Position numbers and translations under genes: made by a program. The notes under the pieces are model-generated. The model was given only the letters and a program-made list of their open reading frames with translations, did not search any database and was not told the origin of the DNA. A stretch of DNA of 51,765 nt from Methylobacterium aquaticum. Lineage in GTDB: Bacteria; Pseudomonadota; Alphaproteobacteria; Rhizobiales; Beijerinckiaceae. Positions 19,386 to 28,149 of this stretch are shown piece after piece (position 1 is the stretch's first letter; each line of letters starts with the position of its first letter). Location of the stretch: the NCBI RefSeq assembly GCF_001043915.1, contig NZ_LABX01000048.1, positions 1-51,765 on the forward strand, given 5' to 3'.

Positions 19386-19396
19386 CGGCCGGACCG

Positions 19397-20224
19397 TCAG
19401 GCGGCGGTGTCGCGCGGCTTGTCCAGCCCCTTGGGCGAAAGGGTGAAGATCTCGACGCCGGTCTCGGTGACCGCCACCGTGTGCTCGAACTGGGCCGAGA
19501 GCGAGCGGTCGCGGGTCACGGCGGTCCAGCCATCCGCCAGCACCTTCACGGCCGGGCGTCCGAGATTGATCATCGGCTCGACGGTGAAGAACTGGCCGGG
19601 CTTCAGGGCGACGCTGTAGCTCGGCTCGACGTAGTGCAGGATGGTCGGCGCGTCGTGATAGGTGCGGCCGAGGCCGTGGCCGCAGAAATCGCGCACCACC
19701 GAGCAGCGCTCGGCTTCGGCAAAAGCCTGGATCGCCGCGCCGATGTCGTTGGTGGTGCCCCCGGGCTTGATCGCCGCGATGCCGCGCATCATCGCCTCAT
19801 GGGTGATCTCGCACAGGCGCGCCGCCTTGCGGGGCACCTCCCCGACATAGGCCATGCGGCTCGAATCACCGTGCCAGCCATCGACGATCAGGCAGATGTC
19901 GAGGTTGACGATGTCGCCCTCGCGCAGGGGCTTGTCGTTCGGGATGCCGTGGCAGACGACGTGGTTGATCGAGGTGCAGATCGATTTCGGATAGCCGCGG
20001 TAATGCAGCGAGGCCGGGAACGCGCCGTGATCCATCGCGAAGGTGTAGGCGAGGCGATCGAGCGCCTCGGTGGTGACGCCGGGCGCCACCGCCTCCATCA
20101 GCAGGTCGAGGGCCTCGGCGGTGAGCCGGCCGGCCTTGCGCATCGCCTCGAACGCCTCGGGGCCGTGGATCGGCGGCTCCTGCCGGCGGCTGTCCTTGAC
20201 CGCACTCTGCTCGTCACGACTCAT
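19397..20224 (-). CDS. map: Methionine aminopeptidase, type I
   Basis: 275 residues from [12 protein letters not shown] at 20224. Type I signatures are present: metal ligands Asp in [18 protein letters not shown], His in [17 protein letters not shown], Glu in [11 protein letters not shown] and Glu in [17 protein letters not shown]. It removes the initiator methionine from nascent proteins in the cytoplasm. The N-terminus carries a short hydrophilic extension before the [16 protein letters not shown] block. First gene of the minus-strand map-radC-ligA series. Confidence 0.95.
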   Translation of the reverse strand: MSRDEQSAVKDSRRQEPPIHGPEAFEAMRKAGRLTAEALDLLMEAVAPGVTTEALDRLAYTFAMDHGAFPASLHYRGYPKSICTSINHVVCHGIPNDKPLREGDIVNLDICLIVDGWHGDSSRMAYVGEVPRKAARLCEITHEAMMRGIAAIKPGGTTNDIGAAIQAFAEAERCSVVRDFCGHGLGRTYHDAPTILHYVEPSYSVALKPGQFFTVEPMINLGRPAVKVLADGWTAVTRDRSLSAQFEHTVAVTETGVEIFTLSPKGLDKPRDTAA

Positions 20225-20315
20225 CGGGGGCTCGGGGAATGCTGCTGGCGCGTCACTGGATGAGATCCGGTTTAGGCGCTTCCGGCCTCGAAGCCAAGGA
20301 GGAAGGGCGCGCGCG

Positions 20316-20648
20316 TCACTGCGGGTCGACCCAGGCCCGCGGCCGGGCGGGCGCCCGCTGCGCGACGCGCACCGGATGCGGCGCCACCGGCCGCACCGCG
20401 TGGTGGCGCCGCACCCGGCGGGCGGCCCGCCGACGACCTTTCGACGACTCACCCCAGGCGGCGCCGACGACCCCGCCCACCACCGCGCCGATCGGCCCGG
20501 CGACCAGGGCGCCCGCGACCGCGCCGGCCCCGGCGCCGACCACGGTGCGGCTCTGGGCCTGCGCCGCGGGGGCGCCGATCAGGGTCGCGCCGCAGAGGGC
20601 GGCGAAAAGGGCGGCGAGGAGGCCGAGTCTCGGCGGGAAGCGGGTCAC
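20316..20648 (-). CDS. Secreted glycine-zipper protein
   Basis: 110 residues from GTG 20648 (GAGAGGA upstream). The signal peptide RLGLLAALFAALCGATLIG...AAQA is followed by a glycine-zipper segment VVGAGAGAVAGALVAGPIGA continuing VVGGVVGAAWG, typical of outer-membrane or surface-associated lipoprotein-like proteins (YMGG family). The C-terminal 45 residues are Arg/Pro/Ala/His-rich (RRRAARRVRRHHAVRPVAP) and probably disordered. No lipobox cysteine at the expected site. Function unknown; glycine zippers pack in membranes. Confidence 0.72.
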   Translation of the reverse strand: MTRFPPRLGLLAALFAALCGATLIGAPAAQAQSRTVVGAGAGAVAGALVAGPIGAVVGGVVGAAWGESSKGRRRAARRVRRHHAVRPVAPHPVRVAQRAPARPRAWVDPQ

Positions 20649-20838
20649 GGGCGATCCTCTCGTGTCGACGACGCTCCTGTCGTGGATGGTCGTGGATACC
20701 CGGATGTCGCAGGACCGTGACGAAACCGCGGCGCCTGCATCCCGCCGGCCCGCATCCCCTAGGCGCGGCGGCCCCGAGGGGCTAGGAGAACCCGATGTCC
20801 GGGGGCAGCTTGCCCCGCAAGCCAGGAACTCTGAGGCG

Positions 20839-21096
20839 ATGGCAGACAAGGCGGTTCCGCACTTCCACAACCAGGACGGCGTTCCGGTCATCGAGGTCGG
20901 CTCGAAGGAGTTCATGTGCATCGGCGCACTGCCGCCGTTCGACCATCCCCACGTCTTCCTCGACATGGGCGCCGACCACGAGATCATCTGCCAGTACTGC
21001 TCGACCCTGTACCGCTACAACCCGGCCCTGAAGGCCGGCGTGGCGGCGCCGGCCTCGTGCGTCTGGGACGATCACGCCCGCCTCGCCGCCGAGTAA
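20839..21096 (+). CDS. Zinc-finger domain protein (zf-CHCC, NDUFS6-like)
   Basis: 85 residues, MADKAVPHFHNQDGVPVIEV onward. The zinc site is C27 (KEFMCIGA), H36 (DHPHVF region), C51 and C54 (ICQYCSTLY), the CHCC pattern of PF10276. In mitochondria the homologous protein is the NDUFS6/13-kDa subunit of complex I; the bacterial free-standing versions are widespread in alphaproteobacteria and have no proven role. CTGAGG precedes the start at suitable distance. The following monooxygenase begins 3 nt after its stop. Confidence 0.88.
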   Translation: MADKAVPHFHNQDGVPVIEVGSKEFMCIGALPPFDHPHVFLDMGADHEIICQYCSTLYRYNPALKAGVAAPASCVWDDHARLAAE

Positions 21097-21099
21097 GCC

Positions 21100-22383
21100 T
21101 TGGCGCAGGATCATCGGCTGCCGGGACAGCGCCCGGTCCCGGACCGGCCGGGCCTGCGCGTCGCGATCGTCGGGGCCGGCATCGGCGGGCTCACGGCGGC
21201 CCTGTGCCTGAGCGCCCGCGGGCACGACGTGACACTCGTCGAGCGCCGCACCGCCTTCAGCGAGGTCGGGGCGGGCTTGCAGCTCTCGCCCAATGCCAGC
21301 CGGGTCCTGACCGAACTGGGCCTCGGGATGCCCTTGCGCCGGGTCGCCGGCGAGCCGGCCCGGGTGCGGATCCGCAGCCTGACCGGGGCCCGCGAGATCG
21401 GCGAGATCGCGCTGGGCGAGGCGATGCGCGAGCGGTTCGGCGCACCCTACTGGGTGGTGCACCGTGCCGATCTCCAGACCATCCTGCTCGAGGCTGCCCG
21501 AGGCCGCCCCGGCATCCGCCTGACGATCGGGCGCACCGTGACCGACGTGCAGGAGACCGCGACCGGCACCACCCTGAGCCTCGCCAGCGACGGCGGCCGC
21601 AGCGAGACCCTGGCGTCCGACCTCGTGGTGGCGGCGGACGGGGTGCGCTCCACATTGCGGGCCCGGTTCGACCGGCGCGCCTTGCGCCCCCGCGGCGAGG
21701 CCGCCTGGCGCGCCACCCTGCCCCGCGAGAGGGTGCCGCCGGACTTCCTCGCCGACGAGACCGGCCTGTGGCTCGGCCCCGGCCGGCACGTCGTGCATTA
21801 TCCGATCAATGGCGGCCGCCGGCTCAACCTCGTGGCGGTGCTGCCGGACGAGGAGCGCGGCGAGGAATGGGGCGCCCCCGGCGAGCCCGCCCGCCTGCGC
21901 GCCGCTTTCGCCGACGCCGCGCCCGCCCTCGCGGGCCTGCTCGCCCGGCCCGAATCCTGGCTGGTCTGGTCGCTGGTCGACCGGCCCGCGGCCCGGCCGA
22001 TGGCCCGCGGCCGGATCGCGCTCCTGGGCGACGCCGCGCATCCGGTGTTGCCGTTCCTGGCGCAGGGCGCCGCCATGGCGATCGAGGACGCCGCGGTCCT
22101 CGCCGCCTGCCTCGTCCCTGGCGAGCCGGTGCCGGCGGCGTTGTCCTGCTACGCCAAGGCCCGGGCCGAGCGGGTCGCCACCATCCAGGCCCATTCGCGC
22201 CGCAACGGTCGGATCTACCACGCCGGGACCCTGCTCTCGGCGGCCCGCGACGTGGTGCTGGGCCGCCTCGGGCCGGTGCAGATGACCGAGCGCTACGCCT
22301 GGCTCTACGGCTGGCGCCCCGTCGGTTCCGCCTCAGGACTCGGAAGCGAGGGTGACGCGGTTCGGCTGCGCGGGCGTCGTTGA
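21100..22383 (+). CDS. FAD-dependent monooxygenase (salicylate hydroxylase-like)
   Basis: 427 residues with a TTG start at 21100, three bases past the previous stop; no ATG or GTG is available before the FAD-binding site. The N-terminal dinucleotide motif VAIVGAGIGGLTAALCL (GxGxxG at about residues 25-30), then the middle motif VVAADGVRSTLR and GDAAHPVLPFLAQGAAMAIE near residue 310, define a class A flavoprotein monooxygenase (aromatic-ring hydroxylase/UbiH-like group). These use NAD(P)H and O2 to hydroxylate aromatic substrates; the actual substrate is unknown. Its gene end adjoins a decayed insertion sequence. Confidence 0.88.
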   Translation: MAQDHRLPGQRPVPDRPGLRVAIVGAGIGGLTAALCLSARGHDVTLVERRTAFSEVGAGLQLSPNASRVLTELGLGMPLRRVAGEPARVRIRSLTGAREIGEIALGEAMRERFGAPYWVVHRADLQTILLEAARGRPGIRLTIGRTVTDVQETATGTTLSLASDGGRSETLASDLVVAADGVRSTLRARFDRRALRPRGEAAWRATLPRERVPPDFLADETGLWLGPGRHVVHYPINGGRRLNLVAVLPDEERGEEWGAPGEPARLRAAFADAAPALAGLLARPESWLVWSLVDRPAARPMARGRIALLGDAAHPVLPFLAQGAAMAIEDAAVLAACLVPGEPVPAALSCYAKARAERVATIQAHSRRNGRIYHAGTLLSAARDVVLGRLGPVQMTERYAWLYGWRPVGSASGLGSEGDAVRLRGRR

Positions 22384-22389
22384 GGGAGG

Positions 22390-23085
22390 CGGAGTTCCAT
22401 CCGGCAATTTCGCGGCGTCGCTCGAGGGGTGAGCGTTCGGCCTGCGGCGGCGTCGTGGGCCAGGTTGATCGCCAAGTGGCGGACTACCGCCATGATGTGG
22501 GCGCCGTGGCCCTTGCGCAGGCGGGACTGAATCCTCAGCGAAGATCACGTCGAGGACCCCGTGCAAGCTGGTCTCGATCGCCCAGCGCCCGCGCACTGCC
22601 TCGGCCGCCTGGGCCGCGGTGAGCGGGGTGGAGGAGACGGAGGAACGTATCTCGCCCGGAAAGCGGCGCGGATCCTTCGAGCCAATCTGTCTCGCGTGCC
22701 ACGCTGACCGTGCGGTGTTTGATGCGACCGTGGCCCTTGTCGTGCACGGTCACGGTGTCGAGGCGGTCGGGGGAGGTCTCGGCACACAGGCTCCCGACCT
22801 CGGCCCGCAAGGTCGGCTGGTTGGCTTTGAGCGCCAGAAGGTCATCGGCACCGGCAGCCCGGATGGTGGCGGCGATGGCGATCAGGTTGGGCCGCTCCGG
22901 CCAGGTCTCGCGCACCCAGTCGGCGACGGCGGCCGAGAACGGCGCTGGGTTGATCCGGTTCATCAGGATCGTCAGCCAGCGCCCGCCTGGGGCACGGCGT
23001 GGTCGTAGGGCCGGACGCGACGCCGGACGGCGCGGTGGCCACCCGCGGCTTTGGCAGGCACTCCAGGGTCGTCAGGCTCATCCGC
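22390..23085 (-). pseudogene. ISAs1-family transposase, decayed by deletions and frameshifts
   Basis: Pieces of an ISAs1/DDE transposase are recognisable on the minus strand in three frames. They are an N-terminal stub (MSLTTLECLPKPRV, from 23081); RRWLTILMNRINPAPFSAAV then WVRETWPERPNLIAI; then, after an abrupt jump, ATIRAAGADDLLALKANQPT and VHDKGHGRIKHRTVSV; then, after a second jump, AVRGRWAIETSLHGVLDV; and finally RLRKGHGAHIMAVVRHLAIN. In intact members the stretch between LIAI and TIRAAGAD is over 100 residues and holds catalytic Asp residues, so this copy cannot transpose by itself. Element ends and target duplication were not found. Confidence 0.82.
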
Positions 23086-23286
23086 GTGGCTCCTCAACCC
23101 CGCCGACTGAGTCAGCCTGCGCAATGAGGCAGCCTTCGCGCCAAACGTTGACTCCCGTTATCCCGGGTTCGGGGCCCTGCCCTTGCAACGTCCCGGCTTG
23201 CCTACCGCCCTCACACCCCCTCTGATGGGCTCACGGCGCCACGATCCGCTCGACCAGAAGCGGGACGCGCCCGGGAGAACGCCCAG

Positions 23287-24522
23287 ATGCCCTTCACGCC
23301 CCTCCGTACCGTGCTGCTCGCCGCCGCGTCCCTCTGCGCGCTGGCCGCCCCCGCCAGCGCCGCCGAGCCGCGCCTGAGCGACGGCAAGGTCAAGCTCGCG
23401 GTCCTCAACGACATGTCGAGCGTCTATGCCGATTCCACCGGCCGCGGCTCGGTGATCGCCGCCGAGATGGCGGTGAAGGACTTTGGCGGCACCCTCGATG
23501 GCAAGCCGATCGAGATCGTCTTCGCCGACCACCAGAACAAGCCGGATATCGGCTCCAACATCGCCCGGCAATGGTACGACCGTGACGGCGTCGATGTGAT
23601 CCTCGACGTGCCGACCTCCTCGGTGGCGCTCGCCGTCCAGCAGATCGCCAAGGAGAAGGGCAAGGTGCTGATCGTCTCGGGCGGCGGCACCTCGGACCTC
23701 ACCGGCCCGCAATGCTCGCCCACCGGCATCCACTGGACCTACGACACCTACGCGCTCTCGCACGTCTCCGGGAACGCCGCGGTGAAGAAGGGCCTCGACA
23801 CCTGGGCCTTCGTCACCGCGGATTACGCCTTCGGCCATGCGCTGGAGCGCGACGCCGTCGCGGAGGTGAAGCGATCGGGCGGCAAGGTGCTGTCCACGGT
23901 GCGCGCGCCCTTCGCCACCGCCGATTTCTCGTCTTTCCTGCTCCAGGCGCAAGCGTCGGGCTCGAAGCTGATCGCCTTCGCCAATGCCGGCGGCGACACC
24001 GTCAATGCCATCAAGCAGGCGCACGAATTCGGCATCGTCCAGGGCGGCCAGACCCTGCTCGCCTTGCTCATCAACATCGACGACGTCCACAGCCTCGGCA
24101 TCGAGGTGGCGCAGAACCTGCTGCTCACCACCGCCTTCTACTGGGACCGCACGCCGGAGACCCGCGCCTTCGCGACCCGTTTCAAAGAGAAGGCCGGGCT
24201 GATGCCGACAATGCATCAGGCCGGCGTCTATTCCTCGGTGCTGCACTACCTGAAGGCCGTGCAGGCGGCCGGCAGCGACGAAGCGAAGACCGTGGTCGCC
24301 AAGATGCGACAGACGCCGGTCAACGACATGTTCGCCACCAACGGCCGGATCCGCGAGGATGGCCGCATGGTCCACGACATGTACCTGATGCAGGTGAAGA
24401 CCCCGAAGGAATCGACCGGCGAATGGGACCTCTACAAGCTCGTCGCCACCGTGCCGGGCGACGAGGCGTTCCGGCCGCTGGCGGAGGGCGGCTGCCCGCT
24501 GGTCAAGGCGGCGGCCCAATGA
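23287..24522 (+). CDS. Branched-chain amino acid-type ABC transporter substrate-binding protein (orphan)
   Basis: 411 residues. The signal peptide TVLLAAASLCALAAPASAAE (cleavage near residue 28) precedes a Peripla_BP_6 body: VKLAVLNDMSSVYADSTGRG, then VFADHQNKPDIGSN and WTYDTYALSHVSGNAAVKK. This is the LivJ/LivK fold, but many members bind other small acids, amides or aromatic compounds. No permease or ATPase gene is adjacent, so it must work with a distant Liv system or act alone. The gene starts about 200 nt past the transposase remnant, which may have displaced its promoter or neighbours. Confidence 0.9.
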   Translation: MPFTPLRTVLLAAASLCALAAPASAAEPRLSDGKVKLAVLNDMSSVYADSTGRGSVIAAEMAVKDFGGTLDGKPIEIVFADHQNKPDIGSNIARQWYDRDGVDVILDVPTSSVALAVQQIAKEKGKVLIVSGGGTSDLTGPQCSPTGIHWTYDTYALSHVSGNAAVKKGLDTWAFVTADYAFGHALERDAVAEVKRSGGKVLSTVRAPFATADFSSFLLQAQASGSKLIAFANAGGDTVNAIKQAHEFGIVQGGQTLLALLINIDDVHSLGIEVAQNLLLTTAFYWDRTPETRAFATRFKEKAGLMPTMHQAGVYSSVLHYLKAVQAAGSDEAKTVVAKMRQTPVNDMFATNGRIREDGRMVHDMYLMQVKTPKESTGEWDLYKLVATVPGDEAFRPLAEGGCPLVKAAAQ

Positions 24523-24532
24523 GGCGGAGGCT

Positions 24533-24763
24533 TCAGCGGACCATGTTGCGCAGGCGGCAATAGCCGCCATTGTCCTGATAGCCCGCCGGGCAGCGCCGCA
24601 CGCAAGCGCCGGCCGCGAATTTCAGCGGCGGCCGGCAGACCTGGCCGCGGCCGAGCTGCCGGCGCTGGTACTGGTAATCCTGCGCCGGGCCGGCTTGCGC
24701 GGGCGTGAGCGGCAGAGCGGCGGCGAGGAGAAGCAGGGCGGCGCAGGTCAAGCGGATGGGCAT
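24533..24763 (-). CDS. Small secreted Cys-containing protein
   Basis: 76 residues from ATG 24763 (GGAGCCCCCG upstream). The signal peptide MPIRLTCAALLLLAAALPLT, cleaved near PAQA, is followed by a short basic mature part with four cysteines (QVCRPP, GACVRRCPAGY, GYCRLRN), enough for two disulfides. Small proteins of this kind are common and unannotated in related genomes. No function can be given. Confidence 0.65.
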   Translation of the reverse strand: MPIRLTCAALLLLAAALPLTPAQAGPAQDYQYQRRQLGRGQVCRPPLKFAAGACVRRCPAGYQDNGGYCRLRNMVR

Positions 24764-25115
24764 CGGGGGCTCCGGCGCGAGGCGCAGGAACAACGACCGC
24801 CGCGGCGGGGAGTTCAGCATGCGATGGAGGCGGAATACCGACGGCCGAAGCTGCCGGCGCATCCGGCGGCTGATTCCCGCTCGAAGTCCCGATGCCACGT
24901 CAGAACCTTGGCGACAATCCGCGGACGGAACCAACGGTCGTTTCCTGTCGACCGGTGATCGGGGCTCTCCCCGAAGGCGACAGGACTGTCCGGGCAACGG
25001 GGCGGCGCGGGAGATCCCCTCTCCCCGCCCGCCGGGAGAGGAGAAAACCCGCGACTTTTCCTGCCACTGAAGAGCCCTGCGAAAACCGGGACGTGGGTGA
25101 CCGAAGTCGCCGCCC
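24764..25115. other. Intergenic gap with one palindrome
   Basis: About 350 bases between the small secreted gene start and the phnF end. Apart from the nested hairpin at 25006-25058 nothing was recognised. The 24764-24900 part should contain the promoter of the small secreted gene. Confidence 0.5.
25006..25058. repeat. Nested palindrome, terminator-like
   Basis: Outer CGCGGG/CCCGCG (25006-25011 with 25048-25053) and inner CCTCTCCC/GGGAGAGG arms, followed on the plus strand by ACTTTT. It shares the GGGAGAGGAGA...CCCGCG core with the element at 29511-29632. It lies 60-110 nt past the phnF stop and may end that transcript. Confidence 0.65.
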
Positions 25116-25880
25116 CTACCCCTCCACCACCAGCTCCACCCGGTCCGCCGCGAACAGGCTGCGGGTCGCCTGGATCGGCACGCCCGCCGCGTCGACGTTG
25201 ACGCTGGAGAGCACGATCAGCACCCGGCCCGGCGCGAGGTCGAGGCGGGCGGCCTCGTCGGCGGCGGCCGGGCGGGCATGGATGCGGGTCGAGAGGCGGG
25301 TGTAGTCGGCGACACCGAATTCCGCATAGGCGCGGGTGAGCGAGCCTAAGCCCGCGTAGGCCGCCGCGAAGCCCGCAAAGCGCGGCAGCGGCAGGCAGGT
25401 CCGGGCCGTCGAGAGCGGCGTGCCGTCGGCGCGGTGGATCGTCTGCAATTCGAGCATCGGGTCCCCGGGTCCGATCCTCAACGCCTCCGCGGTGGCCGGA
25501 TCGGCCGGCACGGTCTCCGCGGCGAGCAGGTCGCCCCAGGCTTCGCGGCCGGCCTTGCTCACGATCTCCGAGAAGCGGGTGCGCCGGCCGATCGGGTAGG
25601 CGAGCCGCGGCGTCTCCACGAAGGTGCCGCGCCCCTGCGTCGCCCGCACCAGCCCGCGCTCCGCCAGCGCCGCCAGCGCCCGGCGCACGGTGTGGCGGTT
25701 GACCCCGAATCGCGCCGCCAGCGCTGCCTCCGTCGGCAACTGGCTGCCCGGGGCGAGGTGCCCCGCCTCGATATCGGCGGACAACCCGTCGGCGATCTGG
25801 CGCCACGCCGCCAGGCCCTCGCCCCGCGCCAGGATCGTCACCGCTCCGTCCGTCACCGGGCCGTCGCCGCCCGCGCTCAT
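25116..25880 (-). CDS. phnF: GntR/HutC-family phosphonate regulator PhnF
   Basis: 254 residues. The N-terminal winged helix (GSQLPTEAALAARFGVNRHT then VRRALAALAERGLVRATQGR) is typical GntR, and the C-terminal UTRA domain (RFSEIVSKAGREAW ... YTRLSTRIHARPA ... VLIVLSSVNVDAAGVPIQAT) senses a small ligand. Position next to phnG on the opposite strand identifies it as PhnF, usually a repressor of phn genes. ATG 25880 was chosen; TTG 25892 is an alternative. The palindrome at 25917-25938 in the shared promoter is its likely operator. Confidence 0.92.
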   Translation of the reverse strand: MSAGGDGPVTDGAVTILARGEGLAAWRQIADGLSADIEAGHLAPGSQLPTEAALAARFGVNRHTVRRALAALAERGLVRATQGRGTFVETPRLAYPIGRRTRFSEIVSKAGREAWGDLLAAETVPADPATAEALRIGPGDPMLELQTIHRADGTPLSTARTCLPLPRFAGFAAAYAGLGSLTRAYAEFGVADYTRLSTRIHARPAAADEAARLDLAPGRVLIVLSSVNVDAAGVPIQATRSLFAADRVELVVEG

Positions 25881-25916
25881 ACCGTCATCCAAGTTTCATT
25901 TGCTCCTCGGTTGTCG

Positions 25917-25938
25917 GTTGTCTATACCATTAGACAAC
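25917..25938. promoter_or_regulatory. PhnF operator candidate
   Basis: GTTGTCTA-TACCAT-TAGACAAC: a perfect 8-bp inverted repeat with a 6-bp spacer, in the 88-bp gap between phnF and phnG. It resembles the known HutC/PhnF-type sites with TCTA...TAGA half-sites. Its placement would allow control of both directions. Confidence 0.75.
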
Positions 25939-25968
25939 ACGGAAGCCAGCAGGCAGGCCGACCCGACG

Positions 25969-26442
25969 ATGCACGACCATACCCCATCTCCCGGCGAATC
26001 GCCCGACCTCGCCGCCCGCCGCGCCGTGATGGCATTGTGCGGCGACGCCCGGCCCGAAGAATTGCGCCAGGCACTGACGCAGCTCGGCGCGACCGACGCC
26101 CCCGAGGATCTGCGCCCGCCCGAGACCGGCCTCGTGATGACCCGCGGCCGCATCGGCGGCGACGGCCGGCCGTTCAACCTCGGCGAGGCGACGGTGACCC
26201 GGGCTGCGGTGCGCTTGCGCGGCGGCGAGACCGGCTTTGCCTACCATCTCGGCCGCGACCGGGCGAAGGCGCGGCTCGCCGCGACCCTCGACGCGCTGTG
26301 GCAGGTCCCTCACCGGCGCGAGGCGGTCGAGGCGGCGCTCGCTCCCGTCGCGGCCCGCCGGGCCGCCGAGCGCGCCGCCGAGGCGCGGCGGATCGCGGCG
26401 ACGCGGGTGAACTTCTTCACCATGGCCCGAGGAGAGGATTGA
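25969..26442 (+). CDS. phnG: C-P lyase subunit PhnG
   Basis: 157 residues. Conserved family features: RRAVMALCGDARPEELRQAL near the N-terminus, ETGLVMTRGRIGGDGRPFNL, then the highly conserved LGEATVTRAAVRL and GFAYHLGRDRAKARLAAT. PhnG with PhnH, PhnI and PhnJ forms the C-P lyase core complex; PhnG/H/I/L attach methylphosphonate-type substrates to the ribose of ATP. First gene of the plus-strand operon, ending in TGATG with phnH. Confidence 0.94.
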   Translation: MHDHTPSPGESPDLAARRAVMALCGDARPEELRQALTQLGATDAPEDLRPPETGLVMTRGRIGGDGRPFNLGEATVTRAAVRLRGGETGFAYHLGRDRAKARLAATLDALWQVPHRREAVEAALAPVAARRAAERAAEARRIAATRVNFFTMARGED

Positions 26443-27026
26443 TGCTCGCCCGCGGCTTTGCCGACCCCGTCCACGACGCTCAGGGCGTCTTCCGCGCCGT
26501 GATGGAGGCGCTCGCCCGCCCCGGCACGGTCCAGCCGCTCGCCCCGCGCCTGGAACCTCCGGCACCGCTGACGCCGGAGCTAGCCGCCATCGCGCTGGCG
26601 CTGGCGGATGCCGACGCGCCGCTCTGGCTCGATGCCGGCCTGGCGCGAAGCCCGGCGGTGGCGGGGTTCCTGCGCTTCCATACCGGCGCCCGCATCACGG
26701 ACAACCCGGACGAGGCGGCCTTCGCCCTGGTCTCGGAGGCCGCCGCCTGCCCGGATTTCGCCACCTTCGCGCAAGGAACGCCGGCCTACCCTGACCGCTC
26801 CGCCACCCTGGTTCTCGCGGTCTCGACCCTGTCGGACCGGGACGGCTGGCACCTCGACGGGCCGGGCATCCGGGGGAGTGCCCGTCTCGCGGCCTCGCCG
26901 CTGCCGGCCGACAGTCTCGACCGGCTCGGCCGCAACCATGCGGGCTTCCCGCAAGGGGTCGACCTGATCCTGGCGGCCCCCGGCCGCCTCGCCGCGCTGC
27001 CGCGCTCCACCCGCGTCACGACCTGA
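26442..27026 (+). CDS. phnH: C-P lyase subunit PhnH
   Basis: 194 residues starting MLARGFADPVHDAQGVFRAV, the family's hallmark N-terminus, and continuing FRAVMEALARPGTVQPL. Conserved end block GRNHAGFPQGVDLILAAPGR. PhnH is a structural partner of the core complex (dimer, PLP-transferase-like fold without cofactor). The first base overlaps the phnG stop, which couples translation. Confidence 0.94.
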   Translation: MLARGFADPVHDAQGVFRAVMEALARPGTVQPLAPRLEPPAPLTPELAAIALALADADAPLWLDAGLARSPAVAGFLRFHTGARITDNPDEAAFALVSEAAACPDFATFAQGTPAYPDRSATLVLAVSTLSDRDGWHLDGPGIRGSARLAASPLPADSLDRLGRNHAGFPQGVDLILAAPGRLAALPRSTRVTT

Positions 27027-27036
27027 GGTTAGAGCC

Positions 27037-28149
27037 ATGTACGTGGCCGTGAAGGGCGGCGAGGCCGCCATCGCCAACGCGCACCGGCTGCTGGCCGAGA
27101 CCCGCCGGGGCGACACCGCGGTGCCGGAACTCTCGGTGGCGCAGATCCGCGAGCAGATGGCCTTGCTGGTCGACCGGGTGATGACCGAGGGCTCGCTGCA
27201 CGATCCCGACCTCGCCGCGCTCGCCCTGAAGCAGGCGCGCGGCGACCTGATCGAGGCGGTGTTCCTGGTGCGGGCCTACCGCACCACCCTGCCCCGCTTC
27301 GGCGCCTCCGAGCCGGTCGAGACCGGCGCCATGACCTTGCGCCGGCGCATCTCCGCCACCTACAAGGACCTGCCCGGCGGCCAGGTGCTCGGCCCGACCT
27401 TCGACTACACCCACCGCCTCGTCGATTTCGCGCTCGCCGCCGAGGGCGAGGCGCCGGTGGCGGCCGAAGCCGAGCCGCTGCCGGACGCCGCCCACGCCCC
27501 GCGGGTCACCGACCTTCTGGGCAATGCCGGGTTGATCGAGCCCTCCGCCCCGGACGACGGCACCCCGCCCGCCGACCTCACCCGCGAACCGCTCGACTTC
27601 CCGGCCGACCGGGCGCTCCGGCTCCAGGCCCTCGCGCGCGGCGACGAAGGCTTCGTGCTCGCGCTCGGCTACTCGACGCAGCGCGGCTACGGCCGCACCC
27701 ACCCCTTCGTCGGCGAGATCCGGGTCGGCACGGTGGCGGTCGAGTTCGTGCCGGAGGAGCTGGGCTTTGCCGTCCCCCTCGGCGAGATCGACCTCACCGA
27801 GTGCCAGATGGTCAACCAGTTCCACGGCAGCGCCGAGGTGCCGCCCCAGTTCACCCGCGGCTACGGCCTCGCCTTCGGCCAGAGCGAGCGCAAGGCGATG
27901 GCGATGGCGCTGGTCGATCGCGCGCTCCGGGCCGAGGAACTCGGCGAGCCGATCGGCGCACCGGCGCAGGACCAGGAATTCGTGCTCGCCCATTGCGACG
28001 CGCTCCAGGCGACCGGCTTCGTCGAGCACCTGAAGCTGCCCCACTACGTCGATTTCCAGGCCGAGCTGGAGCTGGTGCTGCGCCTGCGCGCCGAGCACGC
28101 CGCCCGGCACGCGACGCCTCAGACCGAGATGAAGGAGGCCGCCGAATGA
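27037..28149 (+). CDS. phnI: C-P lyase subunit PhnI
   Basis: 370 residues, MYVAVKGGEAAIANAHRLLA start with the conserved RRGDTAVPELSVAQIREQ block, and GYSTQRGYGRTHPFVGEIRV and QMVNQFHGSAEVPPQFTRGY in the C-terminal half. PhnI carries the nucleosidase activity that displaces adenine from ATP in favour of the phosphonate, working with PhnG, H and L. It starts 10 nt after phnH and overlaps phnJ by ATGA. Confidence 0.95.
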   Translation: MYVAVKGGEAAIANAHRLLAETRRGDTAVPELSVAQIREQMALLVDRVMTEGSLHDPDLAALALKQARGDLIEAVFLVRAYRTTLPRFGASEPVETGAMTLRRRISATYKDLPGGQVLGPTFDYTHRLVDFALAAEGEAPVAAEAEPLPDAAHAPRVTDLLGNAGLIEPSAPDDGTPPADLTREPLDFPADRALRLQALARGDEGFVLALGYSTQRGYGRTHPFVGEIRVGTVAVEFVPEELGFAVPLGEIDLTECQMVNQFHGSAEVPPQFTRGYGLAFGQSERKAMAMALVDRALRAEELGEPIGAPAQDQEFVLAHCDALQATGFVEHLKLPHYVDFQAELELVLRLRAEHAARHATPQTEMKEAAE

